From JAXLWB01 sp046328715 (lineage in GTDB: Bacteria > Chloroflexota > Anaerolineae > Caldilineales > Caldilineaceae), in the NCBI GenBank assembly GCA_046328715.1, contig JAXLWB010000027.1:62001-126000 (forward strand): DNA of 64,000 nucleotides, written 5' to 3'. Each line of letters begins with the position of its first letter. Position 1 is the first letter of the stretch. A program made the translations under genes and the position numbers. A model generated the notes under the pieces. That model was not told the origin of the DNA and did no database searches. It worked only from the letters and a program-made list of their open reading frames with translations. This document shows positions 8,986-16,395 of the stretch, one piece after another.

Positions 8986-9042
8986 ACTTCCGGGAAGGGT
9001 CTGTCTACGGAGAAAGTTGATCGGTAGAGCCTTCCCGGAAGT
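8986..9042. repeat. Inverted repeat upstream of TPR lipoprotein
   Basis: ACTTCCGGGAAGG (8986-8998) pairs perfectly with 9030-9042. The interior can extend pairing by a few bases. It could be a third palindromic element or a 5'-UTR hairpin of the TPR gene. Confidence 0.55.
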
Positions 9043-9195
9043 CGTTCGTTCAGTTTGTCTTTCTCTACTTGTTTTCTTGGTTTTACTTAGCACAAGCCGT
9101 ATTGTCGTCTATGGGATAAGAGTGAATTTGCAAGCGTATCACGAACGCTTGCTGATATTGGCTCTTTTATTGAAAAGTCACCCCTGGGAGGTCAT

Positions 9196-11484
9196 ATGCA
9201 AATGAGTGAAATTCTGAGTCGGGGCGCCCGTTCATTGGCAATGGGCATGTTTCTGCTGGCATTGACCGCTTGCCAGCCGATTCGACCGATCCAGGAGACG
9301 TCCGGCGGTAAGGCGGAAGCTCAGGCTGCCACACCGACTGCGCAACCGGAAGCTACCGCCGATACGGCCAAAACAACCGCCAGCCAGTCAGCCAGCGGCG
9401 ATGCGCAAAAAGCTGCCGAACTGGTGAGCAAGGGTCAAGAAGAACTCAAGACCAGCGACCTCAGCGGCGCAGAACAGAGTTTCAAGGATGCCATCGAGGC
9501 CGATCCCAGCAGTTTGGATGCGCAACTTGGCCTAGCCGATGTCTATATTTACACGCCTGAGTATCATCAGCAGGCACTAGAGGCTGCACAGGCCGCCGTA
9601 GATCTTGCTCCCGACAACCCCGATGCGCTGGCCCGTCTCTCCTGGGCCCAATCAGACATTCACAAGTTTGAAGATGCCAGAGCGACGGCTGAAAAAGCAG
9701 TAAAACTAGGGCCGGATAGCTCGATTGCCCATGCGGCAATGGCCGATATTTTGTATGCTGTCTATGAAGTCGATGCCGCCTATGACGAAGCCAAAACTGC
9801 CACATCGCTCGATGATCAAGATGCAGGAGCCTGGGCGACACTCGGCTCGATTGCCTTTGGCGAGGAGAATTGGGACGAAGCAGGCACTGCTTATCAAAAG
9901 GCGTTAGATATCGAGCCGGATTTCTTCTTGTGGCAAATTCTCAATGCCCGTTACGTCCTCGACACGGAGGGTGATGTTGATGCCGCTCGTGAGATTGCTC
10001 AGCCAGCGATCGATGCACTGCCCAAACACGCCTATGTGCTCTCGCTTTTAACCGATCTAGCTGTAGAGCGGAACGATTGGAAATCTGCCGAAGAGGGCTG
10101 CAAGGACGCGATCAAGCTCAGTACTGCTGACACTCCTTACCCGGATGGCTATACCTGTATGGTCGGCTTGAAGCTTTTGCAGGAAAACTACACCGATGCC
10201 GAAAAATACCAGAAACAGGCAGAAGCACTTGCCTGGCCCGAGCGACGAGATATCACGGTCTATCGGATGCGGCTCTACAATGACAAAGATCGCTGCGACG
10301 AGGGGCTGAAATTGGCGCAGGCTTGGCTGAAAGACCGCTCCTTTAGCGTCTCGGCCTTACGCATGGTAGGCGCTGGCTATCTGTGCAAAGATGACTACGA
10401 AAAGGCGATTGAGTATTTCAAGCAGGCGGTAGACAAGCTGCCTTTTTCATTGGCTGATGCTCGTTTGTTGGCGAATGCCTATGCACGCGACGGCAAAGAA
10501 ACTGAGGCGCTTGGTACGCTGCGTAAGTTTAGTAAGATTTCTGCTCGCAATCCGCTCTATTACCAAGCCTTATATGAGGTCTACCTCTTCCTAGGCAAGG
10601 CTAAAGAAGCGGTCAAACAGGCACAACGCTGGCAGGTGCTACGTCCCGAGAATACGGATGCCAAGACAAGCCTGGCCCTAGGTTTCCTGTTTGACAACAA
10701 TCTTGGTGCCGCCCAAGATGCGGCACAAGAGGCGCTTGACGCTGGCGCCCAAGATTCGACGGTCTATGTTGTTCTTGGCGAAAGCTATAGCCGGCAAGGC
10801 GATCAAGAAAAGGGTGAAGAGTTTCTCAAAAAGGCACTTGACATCAACCCAGATAACTTTCTGGCACACAACTATCTGGCGACCCTCTATTTGACCAACG
10901 GTGACTGTAAAAATGCGACTGAACAGTTGACTTGGTTAAAGGGGAAGATGACAGACAAAGAGCAACTAGCCCAGATTGAAGAATTGCTGACGAATTGTGA
11001 GCAAATTGTTCAAGGACGTGATAGCCAATCAGGCAGCGATAGTAGCGGAAGCAGCGGCAGTGATAGCAGCAGTGGAAGTGGTGGCAAGACACCCAGCAGC
11101 CGTGATGATGCTCAAGCCCAAGCCGAGAAGGATGCCATTGCCAGTGTCCGTGCCTTCCTACGCTCGCAAAAAGATGCTCGGGTCCGCACAGTACGCTTCG
11201 AGGATAGTTCAGATGGGTTGATGTTGGTCGTGGTCTACACCACCCGCTTTGATGCAGACAGCGAGGAATTTGCCAATCTAGAACATCAGATTGCCTATGG
11301 CCTTTCCAGTCTCTTACCGGATATGGAGGCAAAGCCCGTGGCACTTGGCTTGCTCTCCTCTTCGAATGACAAGCCGCAACATCGCATCCTGGTTGCTACC
11401 GACGCTGCCACCAACTGGATGGATGGCAAACTCTCCGACGATGCATTTGAGAAATCCTGGCAGGTAGAAGACGCGGGTCAGTAA
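9196..11484 (+). CDS. TPR-repeat lipoprotein, unknown function
   Basis: The protein is 762 aa, with a signal peptide and lipobox (L-T-A-C, Cys about residue 27). After a Thr/Ala/Gln-rich linker (30-75) there are many tetratricopeptide repeats (about 75-600; A-x-x-x-x-P-x-x motifs recur, e.g. A-L-D-I-N-P-D-N). A Ser/Gly linker (about 612-640) and a C-terminal alpha/beta domain of about 125 residues follow. GGGAGG lies directly before the ATG at 9196; the ATG at 9202 is an alternative. Lipidated TPR proteins usually scaffold envelope complexes. No obvious partner flanks it apart from the convergent M23 peptidase, with which it shares a terminator-like hairpin. Confidence 0.85.
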   Translation: MQMSEILSRGARSLAMGMFLLALTACQPIRPIQETSGGKAEAQAATPTAQPEATADTAKTTASQSASGDAQKAAELVSKGQEELKTSDLSGAEQSFKDAIEADPSSLDAQLGLADVYIYTPEYHQQALEAAQAAVDLAPDNPDALARLSWAQSDIHKFEDARATAEKAVKLGPDSSIAHAAMADILYAVYEVDAAYDEAKTATSLDDQDAGAWATLGSIAFGEENWDEAGTAYQKALDIEPDFFLWQILNARYVLDTEGDVDAAREIAQPAIDALPKHAYVLSLLTDLAVERNDWKSAEEGCKDAIKLSTADTPYPDGYTCMVGLKLLQENYTDAEKYQKQAEALAWPERRDITVYRMRLYNDKDRCDEGLKLAQAWLKDRSFSVSALRMVGAGYLCKDDYEKAIEYFKQAVDKLPFSLADARLLANAYARDGKETEALGTLRKFSKISARNPLYYQALYEVYLFLGKAKEAVKQAQRWQVLRPENTDAKTSLALGFLFDNNLGAAQDAAQEALDAGAQDSTVYVVLGESYSRQGDQEKGEEFLKKALDINPDNFLAHNYLATLYLTNGDCKNATEQLTWLKGKMTDKEQLAQIEELLTNCEQIVQGRDSQSGSDSSGSSGSDSSSGSGGKTPSSRDDAQAQAEKDAIASVRAFLRSQKDARVRTVRFEDSSDGLMLVVVYTTRFDADSEEFANLEHQIAYGLSSLLPDMEAKPVALGLLSSSNDKPQHRILVATDAATNWMDGKLSDDAFEKSWQVEDAGQ

Positions 11485-11499
11485 ATTAGTGGACAGTAG

Positions 11500-11544
11500 G
11501 ACAGTGGGACAGTGACAACTTTACTGATTCACTGTCCCACTGTC
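11500..11544. terminator. Bidirectional word-repeat hairpin between convergent genes
   Basis: Arms 11500-11515 and 11529-11544 are perfect 16-bp complements around a 13-nt loop. They are built from tandem GTGGGACA-like words. It begins 16 bp after the TPR stop and ends 15 bp before the M23 stop. There is no U-tract, so classical intrinsic termination is not certain. Confidence 0.65.
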
Positions 11545-11559
11545 TCACTGTCTCACTGG

Positions 11560-13089
11560 CTACTGCGTTGTCTTCAACTCCACAAACGTTGTCTGTCCCG
11601 CATTGACCACAAAATTAGTAGAGACCTTCTCGCCGTTGATCACACCAAACAAGTAATAGTTCCCGGCTGGCACCGCATCCATTGCCCCATTCTCGCCCCA
11701 GGCTGGATCGGGATTAACACTCTCGTTGTCAGGATAAATCTCGATCACACGTCCCCAGACAGCAGTTCCGTTCACAAATTGGGCCAGCGACAGTCGCGCT
11801 GTGGGCCAAGTGCGTCCATCAGCAGTCAGCAATCGAACAGCGACGGCTCCGGTGCCATCGGGCGGTCGTACCCAGAGATAAGGGTTGACACTTTGCCCGT
11901 AGTTGTTGGCTCCCACGCGCATCTCGACATGCAGATGCGGTCCAATTGCGATGCCTGTCATGCCTACCATGCCGATCACGTCCTCTGGTGTGACATGCTG
12001 GCCAACCGCTACGCTGACCTGGCTCAGGTGGCCATAGAGCAAAAAGACATCCAGTCCGCCGCCTGCTACCGGTAATTTGCGGTCGAGCCGAATGACGACT
12101 GTATTCCCATAAAAGTTGTTATATGGCCCAATCAACGCCACATCATCGGGTCCAGCGTGGATGACTTCGCCGATGGCTGCGGCCAAAACGGGTGTGCCAT
12201 AAGGATCACCGATGTCCATGCCGTGATGTACTCGGTAACGTCCTCCGCCTGTGGAGCCAAATTGATAGGTGGGCGCAGCGACCTGCACACTAGCACTGGG
12301 CGCAAACGGACGTCCCACCCAAAAATGATCGTTTTCAGCCGCAGACGGCGGGATGAAATTGACCCAAGCTCGCCCTGGGGCCAGTACAATTGGGATTGGG
12401 GTCGGGGTCGGTGGAATTTTGCGCAGATTGGCAGCTTCGGCCGCGCTTGGAACAAAGCCCATCGCTGGCAATACGCGCAGCTTCTTACTCAGAAATTGCT
12501 CCAGGGTCAGACTGTTGATCGCCAAGGGCTGTTTGGCCGCCAGCGCAGCGATAATCACGGGTTTGCCCCCTTCTGCCGCAACTGCCGCCAACGCATCCTC
12601 GTTCACTGCTTCGGGAAGACTCGGCAGGTCGATCAACGGAATTTCGCTGTTAAGCAGTGCGGTGATCTGCATCTGTTCGCTCAACGTCAGCGTCGCCTCA
12701 ACCTCTGTTGGCGTAATTTCTTCATTGGCGGTTGGTGCCTGGGTCGGCGGGTTAGCAGATGTGGCTGTGGCCAGTAATACGGCCAATTGTGCCGCTGCGG
12801 TTGAAGTCGCATTTGCGGTAGCCGTAGGCGGTGGTGTCGGTTGTGCTGCAAAGGGAACTCGATACCAGAGTGCTCCCACCATCACAATCACGGCTGCACC
12901 TGCTGAAAGCCAGACGAGAAAATGACGTTGAGTGGGAAGCGGCTCGGCATATGTTTCCTCAACCTCGCTCTCGTCATGCAGGGTTGAGGAGGACTGTGTT
13001 ACACTGTCATCTTCAGCAATCGACTCATCTACTGGCGCGGATGGCTCAACATCGTTCGGCTCAGTTGCATTTTCAGGCTCAACAGACAT
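11560..13089 (-). CDS. Membrane-anchored M23 family metallopeptidase
   Basis: The 509-aa protein has an acidic cytoplasmic N-terminus (1-54), one membrane helix (about 57-76), a Pro/Thr/Ala linker, and an M23 (LytM) domain at about 283-400. The domain has the zinc ligands H-x-x-x-D (in H-H-G-M-D) and H-L-H-V-E, so it is likely active. A further beta-rich C-terminal segment (about 415-509) is unassigned. M23 enzymes cleave peptide cross-links in peptidoglycan or activate amidases. The gene is divergent from trmD with 44 bp between starts. Confidence 0.9.
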   Translation of the reverse strand: MSVEPENATEPNDVEPSAPVDESIAEDDSVTQSSSTLHDESEVEETYAEPLPTQRHFLVWLSAGAAVIVMVGALWYRVPFAAQPTPPPTATANATSTAAAQLAVLLATATSANPPTQAPTANEEITPTEVEATLTLSEQMQITALLNSEIPLIDLPSLPEAVNEDALAAVAAEGGKPVIIAALAAKQPLAINSLTLEQFLSKKLRVLPAMGFVPSAAEAANLRKIPPTPTPIPIVLAPGRAWVNFIPPSAAENDHFWVGRPFAPSASVQVAAPTYQFGSTGGGRYRVHHGMDIGDPYGTPVLAAAIGEVIHAGPDDVALIGPYNNFYGNTVVIRLDRKLPVAGGGLDVFLLYGHLSQVSVAVGQHVTPEDVIGMVGMTGIAIGPHLHVEMRVGANNYGQSVNPYLWVRPPDGTGAVAVRLLTADGRTWPTARLSLAQFVNGTAVWGRVIEIYPDNESVNPDPAWGENGAMDAVPAGNYYLFGVINGEKVSTNFVVNAGQTTFVELKTTQ

Positions 13090-13133
13090 TGTAATTTCCC
13101 AACGTTGGATAGGATTTTAGGATCGGGTCACCC

Positions 13134-13970
13134 ATGCATTTTGATATCTTTACGCTTTTTCCGCAGATGTTTGCAGGCGTCTTTTCGGAAAGTATTTTAA
13201 AACGGGCCCAGGAAAATGGTCTACTTTCAGTGCAGCTACATAACATTCGTGATTATACCACCGACCGCCACCATGTCTGCGATGACACTCCCTATGCGGG
13301 GGGCGGCGGCATGATCATGAAGCCGGAGCCGATTTTCCGCGCTGTGGAAACAGTGCTGGGTCACGAGGCTGGTTGGACTCTTCCTGAAGGCGACGCCTAT
13401 GTTAACCTGCCGCCGTGGAGCGTTGATGTTGCCCCAACACTGCCTGGTGCTGTGCCAATTATCCTGCTTTCGCCCCAAGGACGGAAATTTAGCCAGTCTG
13501 TTGCAATCGAATTGAGCCAATATAAGCGCATCGCACTGCTCTGTGGCCGCTATGAAGGCGTGGACGAACGAGTCATTACTCAACTGATCAGCGACGAAAT
13601 TAGCCTGGGTGACTATGTGATCAGCGGCGGGGAACTGGGGGCCATGGTGATCGTCGATGCGGTGACTCGCTTGATTCCTGGCGCACTTGGCTTTGAAATG
13701 GGGGCGCATCTAGATAGCCATTCGCCAGGGCTGGGCGGTCTTCTCGAAGGTCCACAATACACTCGCCCCCATTCTTTTCGCGGCGAAAGCGTGCCCGAAA
13801 TGCTCACCAGTGGCCATCATGCCAACATCGAAAAGTGGAAACGGCAACAATCACTCCTGCGCACCTTAGACCTGCGCCCCGATTTATTGGAACAAGCTGA
13901 ATTAAGTGCTACCGATCTCAAATTTTTGCAAGAACAAGGATGGAATTCTGACAAGATGACAGGAAGGTAA
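13134..13970 (+). CDS. trmD: tRNA (guanine37-N1)-methyltransferase
   Basis: TrmD methylates G37 of tRNAs reading CNN codons, using AdoMet, and prevents frameshifting. All hallmarks are present: D-I-F-T-L-F-P at the start, the Y-A-G-G-G-G-G-M loop, L-C-G-R-Y-E-G-V-D-E-R (about residue 135) and the knot motif S-G-G-E (about 163). The length is somewhat above the usual 240-250 aa. The final residues are encoded by the GACAAGATGACAGG word repeat that continues after the stop, so the C-terminus appears to have been extended by a repeat. The usual neighbours rpsP, rimM and rplS are absent. Confidence 0.97.
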   Translation: MHFDIFTLFPQMFAGVFSESILKRAQENGLLSVQLHNIRDYTTDRHHVCDDTPYAGGGGMIMKPEPIFRAVETVLGHEAGWTLPEGDAYVNLPPWSVDVAPTLPGAVPIILLSPQGRKFSQSVAIELSQYKRIALLCGRYEGVDERVITQLISDEISLGDYVISGGELGAMVIVDAVTRLIPGALGFEMGAHLDSHSPGLGGLLEGPQYTRPHSFRGESVPEMLTSGHHANIEKWKRQQSLLRTLDLRPDLLEQAELSATDLKFLQEQGWNSDKMTGR

Positions 13971-14015
13971 GATGACAGGAGAAATTTTTCACCTGACCAT
14001 GCTGTCATCTTGTCA
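13949..14015. repeat. Word-repeat hairpin overlapping the trmD stop
   Basis: TGACAAGATGACAG (13949-13962) pairs perfectly with 14002-14015 across a 39-nt loop. The left arm lies inside the trmD reading frame and the stop follows at 13968-13970. Confidence 0.6.
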
Positions 14016-14030
14016 TCCCTTCACCCTGTT

Positions 14031-14062
14031 ACCTTGTCACCTTGTCACCTTGTCACCTTGTC
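14031..14062 (+). repeat. Four tandem copies of ACCTTGTC
   Basis: Perfect 8-bp units repeat four times. The last units supply a TTGTCA hexamer used in the putative promoter of the methyltransferase. Confidence 0.9.
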
Positions 14063-14070
14063 AGTATAAT
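14042..14070 (+). promoter_or_regulatory. Putative sigma-70 promoter of the DNA methyltransferase
   Basis: TTGTCA (14042-14047), a 17-bp spacer and a consensus TATAAT (14065-14070) lie only 8 nt before the ATG at 14079. Transcription would start at or next to the A of the ATG, giving a leaderless mRNA; no Shine-Dalgarno is visible. The -35 box is part of the tandem ACCTTGTC array. Confidence 0.65.
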
Positions 14071-14078
14071 CTCTCCCC

Positions 14079-14951
14079 ATGCCAACCAAAACTAAAAAGT
14101 TTGGAACGTCGAAGCGCGAAGGCCACGACGCCAGTGATTTTTACAAACGAAACCTCTATGCCGAAAATGGCAAAGAGCCGTCGCCCTCGGTTACTACTTC
14201 TGTGACATCCGACGCAGGCCAAGGCAGTGGTGAATGGCGCAATCAAATCTATTGTCACACTTCCGAAGCAATGAGCCATATCCCAGATGGCACAGTCGGT
14301 TTGGCATTTACCTCACCTCCCTACAACGTGGGCAAAGACTACGACCCCGATCTGGATCTCAAGGCTTACTTAGCTTTGATCGAACAGGTGGGCAGGGAGG
14401 TACATCGGGTGCTGTTGCCGGGCGGACGCTATGTGATCAACATCGCCAACCTGGGGCGCAAACCCTACATCCCGCTCCATGCTCTCTTCTACGAGGTTCA
14501 TCAACGGATCGGCTTCTTACCGATGGGTGAAATTATCTGGCAGAAAGGAAAAGGTGCCAGCGGCAACTGCGCCTGGGGAAGTTGGATGAGCGCCAAAGCT
14601 CCACGCCTGCGTGATATCCACGAATATCTGCTGGTTTTTGCCAAAGACAAGTTTGTGCGCCCCGACAAAGGTGAATCGGACATCAGGCGTGAGGAGTTTA
14701 TGCAGTCCACCCTCTCTATTTGGGAGATTTTGCCTGAATCGGCCAAACGTGTAGGTCACCCTGCCCCGTTTCCTGTGGCATTGGCTGAACGAGTGATCAA
14801 ACTCTACTCCTACGTTGGCGATGTCGTACTCGATCCGTTTGCTGGGTCCGGCACCACCTGCGTCGCTGCAAAACAGGCAGGGAGACATTACGTCGGGTAC
14901 GAGATATCGGAGGAATATTGTCGGTTGGCTCAGTCAAGGCTGAGCCGTTGA
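14079..14951 (+). CDS. Site-specific DNA methyltransferase (orphan, N4-cytosine/N6-adenine family)
   Basis: This 290-aa AdoMet-dependent DNA methyltransferase is of the beta order. The catalytic motif T-S-P-P-Y-N is at about residue 78 and the AdoMet-binding F-A-G-S-G-T follows late, at about residue 252. T-S-P-P-Y favours N4-cytosine methylation; D-P-P-Y would suggest adenine. No restriction gene or specificity subunit is adjacent, so it looks like an orphan methylase. The N-terminal 50 residues are hydrophilic and not part of the catalytic core. Expression may be leaderless from a repeat-embedded promoter. Confidence 0.9.
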   Translation: MPTKTKKFGTSKREGHDASDFYKRNLYAENGKEPSPSVTTSVTSDAGQGSGEWRNQIYCHTSEAMSHIPDGTVGLAFTSPPYNVGKDYDPDLDLKAYLALIEQVGREVHRVLLPGGRYVINIANLGRKPYIPLHALFYEVHQRIGFLPMGEIIWQKGKGASGNCAWGSWMSAKAPRLRDIHEYLLVFAKDKFVRPDKGESDIRREEFMQSTLSIWEILPESAKRVGHPAPFPVALAERVIKLYSYVGDVVLDPFAGSGTTCVAAKQAGRHYVGYEISEEYCRLAQSRLSR

Positions 14952-14970
14952 ACAAGGCGAAAAGGCTACT

Positions 14971-16179
14971 TTAAATCTTCTCCAACGCTTGCCTCAGATC
15001 CTCCACCAGATCATCTGTATCCTCAATCCCGCAGCAAAGACGCACTAACTCGTCACGGATACCCAATTTGAGTCGCTCTTCAGGGTCGACATGGGCATAG
15101 CCCATCACTGCCAGTGGGCTAACCATCGTCTCCGCACCGCCCAGGCTGGGGCCGATAGTTGCGACCTGGAGGGCATCGATAAAGCGATGGGCTTTCTCGC
15201 GGCTGTCGTCGGGGTCACTGCCTTCGATCTCAAAGCTAACCACGCCGCCGAAACCCTTCATGGTGGCCTTCGCCAGCTCATGGTCGCGATGACAGTCCAA
15301 CCCTGGGTACCAGACTTTGCGTACCTTCGGGTGATTGGCTAAGAAGCGTGCAACTGCCAATCCGTTTGCATTATGCCGATCGACCCGCAACGCTAGGGTT
15401 TTGATGCCGCGTAAGATTAAGTATGCAGTGTTCGGCGCTACGATTTGTCCAAAGAGCGCCTGCATTTGACGTAGCGCTGTCAGCTCCTGAAAGTTGCCAA
15501 TTACAACCCCAGCCATCAGATCGTTGTGTCCGGCCAGATATTTGGTTACGCTATGAACGACCAAGTCGACACCGTAGTCGAGCGGGCGCAGGTTGAGCGG
15601 CGTAGCAAAGGTCGAATCGATCATGACCTTGACACCGCGGCTGTGTGCCATCTCTACCACACGCTTGAGATCCAAACAATGGTTGAACGGGTTGGTTGGC
15701 GACTCGGAGAGAATTAAGCGCGTGTTGGGGCGGATGGCGGCTTCGATTGCTGCATAGTCCCCGTGCGGCACCAGTGAACTCTCTACGCCGTAGCGCGGCA
15801 AAAACTTCTCACAAAAGTTCAACGTGCTGTGGTAACACTCATCGGTCAGAATCAAGTGATCGCCCGCTTTGAGCAGGAGCAGCAACGCCCCAGTCACCGC
15901 ACCCATGCCGCTGCTCACGAGAATTGCATCTTGCCCACCCTCCAATGCCGCCAACTTGGCCTCCGCTGCCCGTACTGTAGGATTACCATAGCGGCCATAC
16001 TCCTCGCGCTCTGGCTCGTCCCAAAACATGTGTTCTTCGGTGAAGTTGACCAAGGCTTCGGTTGTCTCAAAGGTATAGACCGAGGTCTGGACGATGGGAA
16101 CCAGCAGGCTATGATGGGAACGAAAACGCTTTTCACCAGCATGGACGGATTGAGTAGAGGGTCGTGGTTGATTGGACAT
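14971..16179 (-). CDS. Cys/Met metabolism PLP-dependent enzyme (cystathionine gamma-synthase/lyase family)
   Basis: This 402-aa fold-type I PLP enzyme has the PLP lysine in S-V-T-K-Y-L-A-G-H (about residue 212). S-S-G-M-G-A for phosphate binding and the S-E-S-P-T-N-P segment are typical of the trans-sulfuration family. It could be cystathionine gamma-synthase, cystathionine gamma/beta-lyase or methionine gamma-lyase. The specificity-determining residues cannot be separated with confidence here, and there are no sulfur-metabolism neighbours. The nearest upstream feature is a palindromic element (16209-16337). Confidence 0.92.
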   Translation of the reverse strand: MSNQPRPSTQSVHAGEKRFRSHHSLLVPIVQTSVYTFETTEALVNFTEEHMFWDEPEREEYGRYGNPTVRAAEAKLAALEGGQDAILVSSGMGAVTGALLLLLKAGDHLILTDECYHSTLNFCEKFLPRYGVESSLVPHGDYAAIEAAIRPNTRLILSESPTNPFNHCLDLKRVVEMAHSRGVKVMIDSTFATPLNLRPLDYGVDLVVHSVTKYLAGHNDLMAGVVIGNFQELTALRQMQALFGQIVAPNTAYLILRGIKTLALRVDRHNANGLAVARFLANHPKVRKVWYPGLDCHRDHELAKATMKGFGGVVSFEIEGSDPDDSREKAHRFIDALQVATIGPSLGGAETMVSPLAVMGYAHVDPEERLKLGIRDELVRLCCGIEDTDDLVEDLRQALEKI

Positions 16180-16208
16180 TGAATGATTCTTCCCGAATGG
16201 CTATAAAG

Positions 16209-16337
16209 AAAATCTCCATAAGCAGGTTCTAATAGACACACTATTTAAACATTGCACAATCTGCCGTAGAACCCAACCCTTGGAGATTGTGCAATGTTTA
16301 AGTGTCATATCTATAAGAATTTGCTTATGGAGATTTT
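16209..16337. mobile_element. MITE-like palindrome, family shared with 25502-25588 (copy 1)
   Basis: Outer arms 16209-16224 and 16322-16337 and inner arms 16245-16262 and 16284-16301 are perfectly complementary, with partly paired sequence between them. On the minus strand the core (about 16225-16320) aligns with 25502-25588, sharing CTTATAGA-ATGACACTTA, CATTG-ACAA-CTCCA, TTCT, GCAGA and CAATGTTTAA blocks. It is ORF-free and lies in the 5' region of the PLP enzyme gene. Confidence 0.7.
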
Positions 16338-16395
16338 ACCTTATGTCTAGATAGTCCCTAAATTAGTAGCAAAAAGTTGTCTCTGAGCGAGAAAT

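Larger units (their letters stand above)
8502..9195. other. Non-coding spacer between divergent genes with three palindromes
   Basis: This 694-bp region separates the minus-strand ATPase from the plus-strand TPR lipoprotein. It contains the palindromes at 8509-8613, 8862-8926 and 8986-9042 and no supportable gene. The promoters of both flanking genes should lie here. Confidence 0.6.

Noticed and set aside
9017..9205. 62-codon hydrophobic frame upstream of the TPR lipoprotein
   Set aside because: It starts inside a palindrome, overlaps the TPR start and has no ribosome-binding site.
14031..14062. CRISPR-like array
   Set aside because: It is a perfect 8-bp tandem repeat without spacers; no cas genes and no other regularly spaced repeats are in the window.
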